Program-made: the position numbers and the translations under genes
Shown: piece after piece, positions 38,702 to 47,774 of the stretch
Layout of the letters: each line of letters begins with the position of its first letter
How positions within the stretch are numbered: the first letter of the stretch is position 1
Assembly: GCF_001298525.1 (NCBI RefSeq)
Contig: NZ_CP012678.1
Coordinates: 248,001-312,000, forward strand
Direction of reading: 5' to 3'
From: Psychrobacter urativorans
GTDB taxonomy: Bacteria > Pseudomonadota > Gammaproteobacteria > Pseudomonadales > Moraxellaceae
DNA length: 64,000 bases
Notes under the pieces: model-generated
The model's database searches: none
The model's input: only the letters and a program-made list of their open reading frames with translations
What the model was told of the DNA's origin: nothing

Positions 38702-38738
38702 AAAAAAGCACCAAGCTATTCAGGCTCGGTGCTTTTTT
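38702..38738. terminator. Bidirectional rho-independent terminator between rluF and ddh
   Basis: AAAAAAGCACC(A)AGC pairs with GCT(C)GGTGCTTTTTT around a 7-base loop; one opposed mismatch. Runs of A and T on the two sides suit both convergent genes. Confidence 0.9.
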
Positions 38739-38768
38739 GTTTAATATTTTTTAGCTCAGCGCTAGCGC

Positions 38769-39764
38769 TTACAGCAGCTCTTTACGCAGCTGCGCCGGTG
38801 TCTTAGGTGACAATAAACTAGGCGCCACGTCGAGCACAGTTTTCGCACCAGCTTCACCGGCTTGATTCATTTTATAGGTAGCGCGGGCATAAGCCACGAG
38901 CACGCTGGCGGTAAACTCAGGGTTACTGCCAAGCGATAATGAAAATTCTAACACTTGGTTATTGTTCTCATTGTCTATACCGCTGACGCCACTACGAATG
39001 ACAAAGCCACCGTGCGGCATTTTGCCATGCTCAGACTCAAAAGTTTGTTGATCGATAAAATGCACCGCCGTGTCGTAGTCGGCAAAATAATCCGGCATGG
39101 TCACGATAGTATTCCGTACTGTATCGGCATCGGCACCGTCTGCTAACACGATATAGCATTCGCGGGTGTGCTTCTCGCGGGTGCTGAGTATGGGCTGCTC
39201 ACCGTTGCGTACCCGTGCCATGGCAGATTCTGAAGGAAGGGTATATTGCACGCCTGACTTAACACCAGCCACGCGACGTATCGCATCTGAATGCCCTTGG
39301 CTTAAACCCTTGCCCCAAAAGGTGTAGGTTTCGCCCACTGGTAAAATGGCTTCGCCGTATAAGCGATTGATAGAAAAAAGCCCAGGATCCCAACCGACGG
39401 ACAACATGGCGACTTTGTTAGCTTTTTTAGCGGGCGCATCAAGAGCGTCGAAGTACTCAGGAATTTTAGCGTGAGTATCGAAGCTGTCGACGATATTGAA
39501 TAAGCCGGCGAACGCTGGACCTTGCTCGGGTAAATCAGACTTTGAGCCGCCACATAAAATCAGCACGTCGATGTCATCGACGTATTGTGCAATATCGTCC
39601 ATAGCGTACACGGGCACGCTTTGGTCAATTAGGATGACAGAAGCGGGGTCTCGGCGGCTGAATACACCGACTAATTGCATGTCTGGACTTTGCTTGATGG
39701 CGGCTTGGGCGCCTCGACCGAGGTTGCCGTAACCGGCGATGGCGACTCTAATTACAGGGGTCAT
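38769..39764 (-). CDS. ddh: meso-Diaminopimelate D-dehydrogenase
   Basis: 331-residue NADPH-dependent enzyme making meso-diaminopimelate directly from tetrahydrodipicolinate, a one-step shortcut in lysine and peptidoglycan synthesis. Nearly every landmark of the Corynebacterium enzyme is visible: RVAIAGYGNLGRG at the N-terminus, SVGWDPGLFSINRLYGEAI near 122, FWGKGLSQGHSDAIRRVAGV near 148, QYTLPSES, MPDYFADYDTAVHFIDQQTF and MPHGGFVIRSG. AAGG lies upstream of ATG. Most gammaproteobacteria rely on the succinylase route, so this gene is either an extra route or a transferred one; composition looks slightly GC-richer than neighbours but not strikingly so. Confidence 0.93.
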   Translation of the reverse strand: MTPVIRVAIAGYGNLGRGAQAAIKQSPDMQLVGVFSRRDPASVILIDQSVPVYAMDDIAQYVDDIDVLILCGGSKSDLPEQGPAFAGLFNIVDSFDTHAKIPEYFDALDAPAKKANKVAMLSVGWDPGLFSINRLYGEAILPVGETYTFWGKGLSQGHSDAIRRVAGVKSGVQYTLPSESAMARVRNGEQPILSTREKHTRECYIVLADGADADTVRNTIVTMPDYFADYDTAVHFIDQQTFESEHGKMPHGGFVIRSGVSGIDNENNNQVLEFSLSLGSNPEFTASVLVAYARATYKMNQAGEAGAKTVLDVAPSLLSPKTPAQLRKELL

Positions 39765-40126
39765 TATGATTAGCCTTACGTTGGTGTAGCGAACAGTCAG
39801 TGACTGCTGGTGTGATAGGTATCAAGTAATACTTGCTGTTTATGTTTAATAAGGATGTGCAGAAATAGCGCTTATTTTAAATGATTATTATTACAAGTGA
39901 TAGCTTACTTTGCATATTTGAATCCATCTTTACAAGGGTATTTATTGAACCAGTCTACAAATTACTCGTTGGCGTTATTGTGAGTATAAAATAAAATCGG
40001 AAAAGTCAGTAAACACTAGAATTATATCGAACAGTTTAGTGCATTCTAAATAGCCGCTGAATTTATCGTTTAAAAACCATTACGCTAAGCTTATTAGGTC
40101 TTCACTAGGCATTCGAAATCACTTAA
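39765..40126. other. Intergenic region, 362 bases
   Basis: Between the divergent ends of ddh (5' end) and the glutathione transferase (3' end). AT-rich, no supported open frame, hairpin or repeat seen. It must contain the ddh promoter on the minus strand. Confidence 0.5.
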
Positions 40127-40786
40127 TCATATTGTTTTAATTGTAGGAAAAATCACCATCTCATCACCCTCTTGCCATGGCTGAAACTTGGTCATCGCTT
40201 GTAGAAAAAGTGGATGCGCTAACCACTGCTGTAGCCACAGCTGTAGTTTTGGGTAAGGTAGGCTATAGAAAACCGTACGATCTACATGGGCAAATTGGCG
40301 AACAAACGGCATGATGGCAATATCGGCAATAGTCACGTTATCTGCCAGTAGGTAGGCGTGTTTGGTCAGTAAATCCTCTAAAACCTGTAAAAAAACTTCT
40401 CCCTTCTGCCGATACTCTATTTGCGTCATCTCAAGATGACGGTCAGCGTATTTATAGCGATTGAGCCAATGCTTAAATTCATTGTCATTCTGTTCAATCA
40501 AAGCATTGGCTTGATGCAAAAATTGTGCATCCAACAACTGTTGTGGATCTTGCTGCTCAAGTGCCCAGAACATTATCTCTAAGCTCTCTTCAAGGACAGT
40601 ACCGTCAATACGCTGTAATACAGGGACAGTACCTTTCGGGCTAATGTCTAGCATCTGTGGCGGTTTATTTTTTAGGGTTACCTCGCGCAACTCGACAGGA
40701 AAGTCGGCAAACAAGAGACCGAGACGGGCGCGCATGGCATAGGGACAGCGGCGAAAAGAGTAGAGACAATGCAGTGAGGAAGTCAT
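40127..40786 (-). CDS. Glutathione S-transferase-like protein
   Basis: 219 residues with an N-terminal thioredoxin-like domain (LYSFRRCPYAMRARLGLL, a CPYA active-site motif near residue 14; cis-Pro in GTVPVLQ near 53; ESLEIMFW) and an all-helical C-terminal domain (NVTIADIAIMPFVRQFAHVD near 150). A Cys in the CPxx position suggests an omega/beta-type or glutaredoxin-like glutathione chemistry rather than a Tyr/Ser-type transferase. It stands alone. Substrate unknown. Confidence 0.83.
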   Translation of the reverse strand: MTSSLHCLYSFRRCPYAMRARLGLLFADFPVELREVTLKNKPPQMLDISPKGTVPVLQRIDGTVLEESLEIMFWALEQQDPQQLLDAQFLHQANALIEQNDNEFKHWLNRYKYADRHLEMTQIEYRQKGEVFLQVLEDLLTKHAYLLADNVTIADIAIMPFVRQFAHVDRTVFYSLPYPKLQLWLQQWLAHPLFLQAMTKFQPWQEGDEMVIFPTIKTI

Positions 40787-41284
40787 GGATATTTTCCGTA
40801 TTTGATTCTTGAGCGATGCGCGATACAGGCATCGAGCTGTAGGTTTTAACTCTACTTTTTTAGGGATTCAGGGGCTTAGGGGTTTTAGATATCTAATTCT
40901 AACAACGCTATCAGCAATATTACAGCATCGCTATCAATAATAACTTGATTAAATCTTCAATGAAGTCATTTCCGCTACCTGCTTTATCAGTCCGAAAATC
41001 ATCTAAGACAATGACTTACGCTCGAAAATCTGCTGAATAAATTATTATCAGGATTTTCTTTTGGTTTAAAACGAGGGTAATGTTTTTATCAGGGATTGAC
41101 TATAACTGGTACAAAAAGCATCGGTTATCATATCGAAATTATTAGCAAATCATCGAAAAACTCATCATGTTCCTAATATTTATGGGTAACAGTAAACAGT
41201 CCAGAGTCCGTGCGAGCGAGCAAACTACTAACTATCCATTTGCTCGCCAAGATAGAAAATACAAAACTATTGGAACATACATTC
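40787..41284. other. Intergenic region upstream of the PepSY-TM gene
   Basis: About 500 bases between divergent genes. No credible gene, repeat or recognisable Fur- or copper-type operator was found. The segment 41210-41284 is open in frame with the next gene (GTG start) but lacks family similarity, so I treat it as leader. Confidence 0.45.
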
Positions 41285-42772
41285 ATGAATAAACAAAAAA
41301 GCAATCAACGCTATTTTACCGTATGGCGCTGGCATTTTTATGCGGGGATATTTGTTGTCCCTTTTTTAATGATTTTAGCTTTTACTGCGCTTGGTATGTT
41401 GGTTATGTCTAACACCCTAGGGCGAGACAATGACCGTTTAAGCATTGTTATCCCCGAATCAGCAATGCAAGCGCCCATTTCTACGCAAGCTAAAAACGCC
41501 CTCAATACCCTACCTGATAGTACCCTCGTTAAATATATCGCCCCTCGTGATACGGATAAGGTAGCTCTGTTTCAAGTGACATCAGAAGACCATGACAATA
41601 TGGTAGCCGTCAATCCTTACACTGCGGATATCGTCAACAGCATACCCAGTAATAGTAATCTGTATTATACCTTTGACAGTATTCATGGTGATTTGCTTTT
41701 GGGTAAAGTCGGTGACTATATTCAAGAAATGACCACCTCATTAACCATTTTAATGATACTAACCGGTTGGTATTTGTGGTGGCATAAGCGTAAATCTGTC
41801 AAAGCGATGCTGATTCCTGATGATACCACTCTAAAGAAAAAGCGTTCTTTTTTCCGAACGATTCACGCGACCTTAGGCAGTTGGATATCTGTTTTGCTAT
41901 TATTTTTCTGCATTTCAGGTATGGCTTGGGCAGGAATTTGGGGTGAGCGCATTGTACAGTCGTGGAGTCAGTTCCCTGCGGGTAAGTGGGGCGTTGCGCC
42001 CATGCCAGTCTCGATTGACCACAGTCAGCATCATGCTGGTATGAATATGGATAACGCTGATGCCGCGCCGCACGTTCATGGCGCACCAGCAGCCATAGCG
42101 CCCACACATGGTAGCGTCTTAAATGCAGGTAAGACCAAAGACGTACCTTGGGTATTAGAGTTAACACCGATGCCAGTATCAGGGACAACTATGGGTAAAA
42201 ACGGTATTGCGCCTAATATACCCATTATGATTGATACTGTAGATCGATTTGCCCGTGAGCTTGGTTTTGTAGGGCGGTATCAGTTGAATCTACCGCAAGG
42301 GAATACAGGCGTATGGACGATTAGCCAAGACTCAATGAGCTACGATACGAAAAGCCCAACGGCTGACCGCACCGTGCATATTGACCGCTATTCCGGTAAG
42401 GTTTTGGCTGATATACGCTTCGATGATTACAATGCGTTTGGCAAATTTATGGCAGCGGGTGCAGCTATTCACATGGGTACGCTTGGGTGGTGGAGTGTGT
42501 TAGCCAATGCTTTATTTTGTCTATCTGTTATTGCCATTTGTGTGAGCGGTTATGTGATGTGGTGGCAACGCCGTCCTCGTTCAGCTAGCGACATGATTGG
42601 ACTCAATCCGCCCGCTCGGAGTCAAAGTGTAACTATAGGGTGGACGCTTGCCATTCCATTACTTATTGTCGCTATCCTATTTCCAACGGCAATCATTGCT
42701 ATTGTTATCATCGCTTTATTAGACTTTTTATTGATATCGCGTGTTAAATTTTTACACAGGCTATTAAAGTAA
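41285..42772 (+). CDS. PepSY-associated TM protein with His/Met-rich periplasmic loop
   Basis: 495-residue inner-membrane protein of the PepSY-TM family (COG3182 type). Seen: N-terminal helix near residues 18-40 (WHFYAGIFVVPFLMILAFTA), the PepSY-like periplasmic region, helices near 150-168 and 205-228 (LGSWISVLLLFFCISGMAWA), a second periplasmic region, then helices near 405 and 455-485. Around residue 240-275 a His/Met cluster (DHSQHHAGMNMDNADAAPHV) suggests binding of copper or a similar metal. Such proteins often assist TonB-linked metal uptake or metal reduction. I chose ATG 41285 (GGAA upstream) over GTG 41210. The stop is followed by a palindromic terminator shared with glutaminase. 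Confidence 0.8.
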   Translation: MNKQKSNQRYFTVWRWHFYAGIFVVPFLMILAFTALGMLVMSNTLGRDNDRLSIVIPESAMQAPISTQAKNALNTLPDSTLVKYIAPRDTDKVALFQVTSEDHDNMVAVNPYTADIVNSIPSNSNLYYTFDSIHGDLLLGKVGDYIQEMTTSLTILMILTGWYLWWHKRKSVKAMLIPDDTTLKKKRSFFRTIHATLGSWISVLLLFFCISGMAWAGIWGERIVQSWSQFPAGKWGVAPMPVSIDHSQHHAGMNMDNADAAPHVHGAPAAIAPTHGSVLNAGKTKDVPWVLELTPMPVSGTTMGKNGIAPNIPIMIDTVDRFARELGFVGRYQLNLPQGNTGVWTISQDSMSYDTKSPTADRTVHIDRYSGKVLADIRFDDYNAFGKFMAAGAAIHMGTLGWWSVLANALFCLSVIAICVSGYVMWWQRRPRSASDMIGLNPPARSQSVTIGWTLAIPLLIVAILFPTAIIAIVIIALLDFLLISRVKFLHRLLK

Positions 42773-42842
42773 GCGCTGTTTGATAGGTTTTACTTTTGTA
42801 GGGTAAGTTTTGATATTAAGTAGACATGCCAAGTACTTACAG

Positions 42843-42891
42843 GTTTTTTCGAATTAAAAACATCAAGTTATCGCTTTTAATTCGAAAAAAC
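42843..42891. terminator. 17-bp perfect inverted repeat, bidirectional terminator overlapping the glutaminase stop codon
   Basis: GTTTTTTCGAATTAAAA and its exact complement TTTTAATTCGAAAAAAC, with a 15-base loop. The right arm (42875-42891) contains the TAA stop and the last codons of the minus-strand glutaminase gene, so coding and termination signals coincide. Confidence 0.75.
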
Positions 42892-43797
42892 AGACCAACC
42901 GGTTTTCTGTACTAGCAGCTCTAATGCTTTTAACCCAAGCTTGGAATTTCCGACGTGATCCAGTCCCGGTGACCATACAGCGATGGAGCCTTTACCTGGT
43001 GCTATCGTTAAAATACCGCCACCAACACCGCTCTTACCCGGTAGGCCGACACGGTAGGCAAATTCACCAGCACCATCATAATGACCGCACATCATCATTA
43101 ACGAGTTGATTCGTCGAGACTGCTGCGCATTAATTACCCTTACACCTGTGTGTTGATTAACACCATTAGACACCAAAAACAGACCTGCGCGTGCTAGCTG
43201 CTCACAACTCATTGCAATCGAGCATTGATGAAAATAAACACCCAGTACTTTATCTACATCGTGCTTTATATGACCAAAGGACTTCATAAAGTGTGCTAAC
43301 GCGGCGTTTCGATCTCTATGCTGCATTTCAGACGCTGCCACTTTATGATCAAAACGGATCGAATCATCGTCGGCAATAAAGTGAACAAATCGCAGAATTT
43401 CACCCAAGGTTGCTTTTGGCTCATGCCCCATCATAATGGCATCCACCACGGCAATCGCACCGGCATTGATAAATGGATTACGCGGTCGACCAGATTCGTA
43501 CTCCAATACTGTGATCGAATTAAAGGGATCGCCAGATGGCTCACGACCAACGTGTGTCCAGATCCCATCACCTAACTTGCCAAGACCGATGGTTAAAGTA
43601 AATACTTTGGAGATACTTTGGATCGAAAATAGGGTGCTCGCATTACCTGCTGCATATACCTGTCCATCCGGCGTCGCTATTGCAATACCAAATTGGTTTG
43701 GATCTACATGAGCCAGTTGTGGGATATAATCCGCTACTTTTCCATGGTCGGTTTCACTTGCCATCTCTGCGGCAATATCATCAAGAATCTGTTGCAT
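42877..43797 (-). CDS. glsA: Glutaminase
   Basis: Serine-dependent glutaminase (306 residues) that hydrolyses glutamine to glutamate and ammonia. Seen: catalytic SxxK motif in [12 protein letters not shown] near residue 60, [14 protein letters not shown] near 85, [16 protein letters not shown] near 105, and [12 protein letters not shown] near 250. Its orientation and neighbours (aspartase and a dicarboxylate/amino-acid symporter, all minus strand) suggest a block for using Gln, Asp and Glu as carbon and nitrogen sources, though it is separated from aspA by a perfect hairpin. The ribosome site before ATG 43797 is weak. Confidence 0.93.
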   Translation of the reverse strand: MQQILDDIAAEMASETDHGKVADYIPQLAHVDPNQFGIAIATPDGQVYAAGNASTLFSIQSISKVFTLTIGLGKLGDGIWTHVGREPSGDPFNSITVLEYESGRPRNPFINAGAIAVVDAIMMGHEPKATLGEILRFVHFIADDDSIRFDHKVAASEMQHRDRNAALAHFMKSFGHIKHDVDKVLGVYFHQCSIAMSCEQLARAGLFLVSNGVNQHTGVRVINAQQSRRINSLMMMCGHYDGAGEFAYRVGLPGKSGVGGGILTIAPGKGSIAVWSPGLDHVGNSKLGLKALELLVQKTGWSVFSN

Positions 43798-43929
43798 ATT
43801 AGTTGGGTAACCGTATGTCTACTGCGTGGTTGAATAACCATTATTTTAACTGAATAAAAGCAATAAGGCTGGAAAAGTTATATGCTTATTAGGGTGTATT
43901 GAACTGAACCGCGCTAAGAGTGTCGGAGT

Positions 43930-43967
43930 CTAAAATGACCGTGAGAATAGTCTCACGGTCATTTTAG
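43930..43967. terminator. Perfect 17-bp hairpin between aspA and glsA
   Basis: CTAAAATGACCGTGAGA, loop ATAG, and the exact complementary arm. It has no T-run on either side beyond the arm, so it is either a weak terminator for aspA, an mRNA 3'-end stabiliser, or an operator-like site upstream of glsA. Confidence 0.6.
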
Positions 43968-44019
43968 TTGTCTATCATAAATAATGAATAACGATGCTTT
44001 CAATAAGAAAGCTAATAAG

Positions 44020-45450
44020 TTAAACGTTATTAATCATCGTATCAGGAGATAAAATCGCCGCCAACTCCTCATCACTGAGCAGCTTCTCTTGCCTAACCAG
44101 TTCCGCAACCCCTAAGCCGCTGAGCAAGGCGTGACCTGCGATGCGACTGGCATTATCGTAACCAATATGAGGTACCAGAGCCGTCACAATGCCAATGCTG
44201 TTTTCTAAGTGTTGCGCGCAACGTGCCTCATTCGCCGTAATGCCCTGAATGCACAGCTCATCCAGCATCCGAATGGACTTTTCTAACATGCGGGCGTTGT
44301 TTAATAGGTTATAAACAATTAATGGCTCCATAGCATTTAACTGTAATTGTCCTGCCTCTGCCGCCATGGTCACCGTCATATCAGTACCCATGATTTGAAA
44401 CGCCGTTTGATTCATTGCTTCAGGAATGACTGGGTTTACTTTACCGGGCATAATGGATGAACCGGGTTGCATGGCGGGTAGATTGATTTCACCCAAGCCA
44501 GTGCGTGGACCGCTCGACAATAGACGTAAATCATTGCTGAGTTTAGACAGTTTAATCGCTAACCGTTTAAGCGTTCCTGAAAAGGTCAGAAAGGCGCCCA
44601 TATCAGAGCTAGCTGCCAACAAGTCTTGGGCAAGGCGCACGCGCAAACCACTGATATCTGCCAGTTCACTAATAGCCAAGTGCGCATAGCCTTTGGGCGC
44701 ATTAATGCCCGTACCAATAGCAGTACCGCCTAAATTCACTTCACATAACTGACGGCAGCTGTGATCAATACGAGCAGTTTCACCACCCAAATCACTAGCA
44801 AAGGCGTTAAACTCTTGCCCCAATGTCATCGGTACGGCATCTTGCATTTGGGTGCGACCCATTTTAAGGATTTTACTAAATTCTTGACCTTTAGCAGCTA
44901 AGCTGTGTTCTAGATTGGCAACGGCTTCTTTGAGAGGCTGTGCCGCAAAGATAATAGCTAAGCGGGCGGCAGTAGGATAGACATCATTGGTGGACTGCGA
45001 TTGATTGACATCATTGTTAGGGTGCAGATGGCTGTATTGTCCGTATTCAAAACCCATCTTTGCCAAACCAATATTAGCAATCACTTCATTGGCATTCATG
45101 TTGGTAGAAGTGCCCGCACCGCCTTGAATTAAGTCAACAATAAACTGTTCATGATGCTCGCCACGAATCAGATCTTCGCATGCTTCGGTAATGGCGTTGA
45201 CTTTCTCATCGCTAAGCAGTCCATGTTGATGATTGGCGCGCGCAGCGGCATATTTGACCATGGCTAGGGCTTTAATCAAATCAGGGAAGTGACTGATTGG
45301 AACGCCAGTGATATTGAAGTTTTGGTGCGCGCGTTGCGTTTGAATACCGTAAAGGGCAGTTGCAGGAACGGCTTGGGCGCCAAGTAGGTCTTTTTCAGTG
45401 CGAATAAGAGGCTGATCATTGGTTTGTGGCATGGTAGTTTCCATAGTCAT
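44020..45450 (-). CDS. aspA: Aspartate ammonia-lyase
   Basis: Fumarase/aspartase superfamily, 476 residues; converts L-aspartate to fumarate and ammonia. Seen: superfamily signature GSSIMPGKVNP near residue 327, GAGTSTNMNANEV near 108, NQSQSTNDVYPTAARLA near 148. The aspartase-like pattern (GTSTNMN, TNDVYPTA, CEVNLGGTAIGTG) favours AspA over fumarase C. AAGAAGA precedes the ATG. A symporter of the DAACS family lies 171 bases upstream on the same strand. Confidence 0.9.
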   Translation of the reverse strand: MTMETTMPQTNDQPLIRTEKDLLGAQAVPATALYGIQTQRAHQNFNITGVPISHFPDLIKALAMVKYAAARANHQHGLLSDEKVNAITEACEDLIRGEHHEQFIVDLIQGGAGTSTNMNANEVIANIGLAKMGFEYGQYSHLHPNNDVNQSQSTNDVYPTAARLAIIFAAQPLKEAVANLEHSLAAKGQEFSKILKMGRTQMQDAVPMTLGQEFNAFASDLGGETARIDHSCRQLCEVNLGGTAIGTGINAPKGYAHLAISELADISGLRVRLAQDLLAASSDMGAFLTFSGTLKRLAIKLSKLSNDLRLLSSGPRTGLGEINLPAMQPGSSIMPGKVNPVIPEAMNQTAFQIMGTDMTVTMAAEAGQLQLNAMEPLIVYNLLNNARMLEKSIRMLDELCIQGITANEARCAQHLENSIGIVTALVPHIGYDNASRIAGHALLSGLGVAELVRQEKLLSDEELAAILSPDTMINNV

Positions 45451-45621
45451 GGGTCTTCTTAATGTTGAGTTGAGTAAAAGAGGAAAAGTTTAATTTTCAT
45501 ATATTAAGCCATTATCTAAGCGAGTAGTACAGACCTCCAAAATTATTTAGGAATGTATAGGGGTTGCTTAATAATAGATTTATTCGTATCGCTTGTAATT
45601 TTTTATCGCTGATGAGATAAG

Positions 45622-46998
45622 TTATGAAATTCGCTTAATATCATCATATTCACTGCCCATGATGCCATCACTGAAAACTTCAGAGAATTCGCGTTCACTG
45701 TTTTCATCGATATGCCCATCAAATATTTCTTTCGCTCCTGCGTCGGGATCATTGTAAATTGCCAAATCCATTTTACCTTCAGATTTCGCTACAATAGCGG
45801 TCACAGCAGCATCACCGCCGACGTTGACTGCGGTACGCAACATATCAAGAATACGATCCACCCCTAATATCAGTCCAATGCCTTCGATAGGCAAACCCAC
45901 TTGCGCAAATACCATCGATAGCATAATTAAACCAACACCAGGAACGCCTGCCGTACCAATAGAGGCAAGTACGGACATTAAAATAACCGTTAAATATTCA
46001 GTTACACCCAAATTAATACCATAAATATTGGCAATAAAAATGGTCGCAGTACCCTGCATAATAGCCGTACCATCCATATTGATGGTTGCCCCAAATGGTA
46101 CGGTAAACGATGCCACAGAATTATCGACTCCCATACGCTTAGTAACGGTACGCAAGGTAATCGGAATCGTCGCATTTGAGCTTGACGTACTAAAGGCAAA
46201 AATCTGTACTTCACGCATCTTTGTTAAAAAAGTCTTGATTGATAAGCCTGAAGAGACCTTTAAAACAATCATCATGGTAATAAAGAAATGGAAAGCCAGT
46301 GAGCCAACCAGTACCGCGACATAGCCAAGCAGTGACCAAATCAGATCTAACCCCAGCTCAGACATGGCTTTGGCTAACAGTGCAAAGACGCCGTAAGGAG
46401 CAAGGTTCATAATGATGGTCACCATCTTTAAGATGACCTCGTTAATCAGCTCTAAGCTTTGTACCAAACCTTTGGCAGGCTTACCAACCATCAAGATACT
46501 AATACCGATTAAGACCGCAAAGAAAATAATCGATAACATATCGCCATTTGCCATCGCGCTAATCGGATTGGAGGGGATAATATTGGAGAATACATCGAGC
46601 AACGGCGGGGCTGTCTCTGCCTCAAATGCCGCTTCGGTTGCTATATTCATGCCTTTCCCGATACCGAATAGCACCCCAAGTCCAATAGCGGTGGCAATCG
46701 CTAGCGCTGTCGTTAACATATAAATCAAGAAAGTTTTAGTACCGATACGACCAAGCAAACGTATATCACCGATGCCGCAAACCCCGCAGATAAGCGAAAT
46801 CAACACCAGTGGTACCACGAGCATTTTTAACGAGTTAACAAATAACTTACCGATGATGGCAAAAAAACCATTGGTTACATAGGTGTTAACAAAGCTACCT
46901 TCAGCATTCAAGCCAAAATAGTTTATAAATAAACCCACTATAATACCCAGCGCCATAGCAACAATAATCTTGCCGGTCAGTCCCATATTTTTCCACAT
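45622..46998 (-). CDS. Dicarboxylate/amino acid:cation symporter (DAACS, GltP/DctA-like)
   Basis: 458-residue inner-membrane carrier for glutamate, aspartate or C4-dicarboxylates. Seen: eight hydrophobic helices, the SSSNATIPITL serine-rich re-entrant loop near residue 275, the NMDGTAIMQGTATIFIANI substrate/cation motif near 310, and GTAGVPGVGLIMLSMVFA near 355. AAGGACAGG precedes ATG. Position just before aspartase suggests aspartate or glutamate uptake. The acidic C-terminal tail (DENSEREFSEVFSD) is not part of the transport core. Confidence 0.9.
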   Translation of the reverse strand: MWKNMGLTGKIIVAMALGIIVGLFINYFGLNAEGSFVNTYVTNGFFAIIGKLFVNSLKMLVVPLVLISLICGVCGIGDIRLLGRIGTKTFLIYMLTTALAIATAIGLGVLFGIGKGMNIATEAAFEAETAPPLLDVFSNIIPSNPISAMANGDMLSIIFFAVLIGISILMVGKPAKGLVQSLELINEVILKMVTIIMNLAPYGVFALLAKAMSELGLDLIWSLLGYVAVLVGSLAFHFFITMMIVLKVSSGLSIKTFLTKMREVQIFAFSTSSSNATIPITLRTVTKRMGVDNSVASFTVPFGATINMDGTAIMQGTATIFIANIYGINLGVTEYLTVILMSVLASIGTAGVPGVGLIMLSMVFAQVGLPIEGIGLILGVDRILDMLRTAVNVGGDAAVTAIVAKSEGKMDLAIYNDPDAGAKEIFDGHIDENSEREFSEVFSDGIMGSEYDDIKRIS

Positions 46999-47774
46999 AA
47001 ATCCTGTCCTTGGTGTTTGTAACCCTTGGTGTGCGTAATTTTAAGTCGTGCCATAGTCCATATGTAAATTGCTATAGGATCACCATTTCTTGCTAGACCC
47101 TATAACGCATCTTTCCTTGATGTGATTTGCTTATTAATTCCTTAAAATTATATTTTTTGGTAAGCACAATGCAGCGAGACTTACTCCTGCAAGTCTTTGA
47201 GTACAAGTTAAATTCAATGGGTTGTAGCCAAGTTGTGGTGCCGCAGTGGTGTAAGGCTAGCAATGAACAGCACAGAGTCAGTACAAAATAGTAAAGCTAC
47301 CTATCGTAAGGCGCTAAAAAACAGTATCGCTTGCTTACTTTCTATTTTAAAAGACTTATGCCACTGCTATAGGATAGACAGGGATGGGGGATCAGGTATA
47401 GGAATGGCGAGATAAGAATATAATAATTTCATGACATGCTCTTGGTGCTATTAAATAAAGTAGCGTCATCGTAACCGAGAATAAGGCACAAGAAAAACGT
47501 AAATATTCCGTTCTCAGCCCAAAAAAAATTGAGGCTTAATAAACAAGCTTAAGTTAAGCTTGCCCTATCAAAATATAAATGAGAGAAGTAGAGGATTCTA
47601 AGAAAGTTTATAATGAAGTTTTTGCGGGGAATTTACGTATTAGGAAAGACTGATTTATAAAGCATAAGATGCCTAAATCGCGCTGACTGGGTATAAGTTA
47701 GCGCGCGATAAAAACAGTAGGTTAATCACATGAAAAGAGTTAGAAGATATAGGTTTATAGGGTTTCTGTATAAA
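46999..47774. other. Intergenic region, 776 bases
   Basis: No supported gene. A 40-codon frame at 47169-47291 (plus strand, starting MQRDLLLQVFEYKLNS, with GGTAAG upstream) is the only candidate and is not convincing. A perfect palindrome CAAGCTTAA-G-TTAAGCTTG lies at 47544-47562. The sequence is AT-rich and looks like decayed or regulatory DNA. Confidence 0.4.

Noticed and set aside
47169..47291. 40-codon frame in the gap after the LysR gene
   Set aside because: Has a passable GGTAAG ahead of ATG but no recognisable features, and nothing else in the gap supports a gene.
47544..47562. Perfect palindrome CAAGCTTAAGTTAAGCTTG
   Set aside because: Short, AT-rich, far from either gene start, no matching regulator motif known to me; kept only as a note in the intergenic entry.
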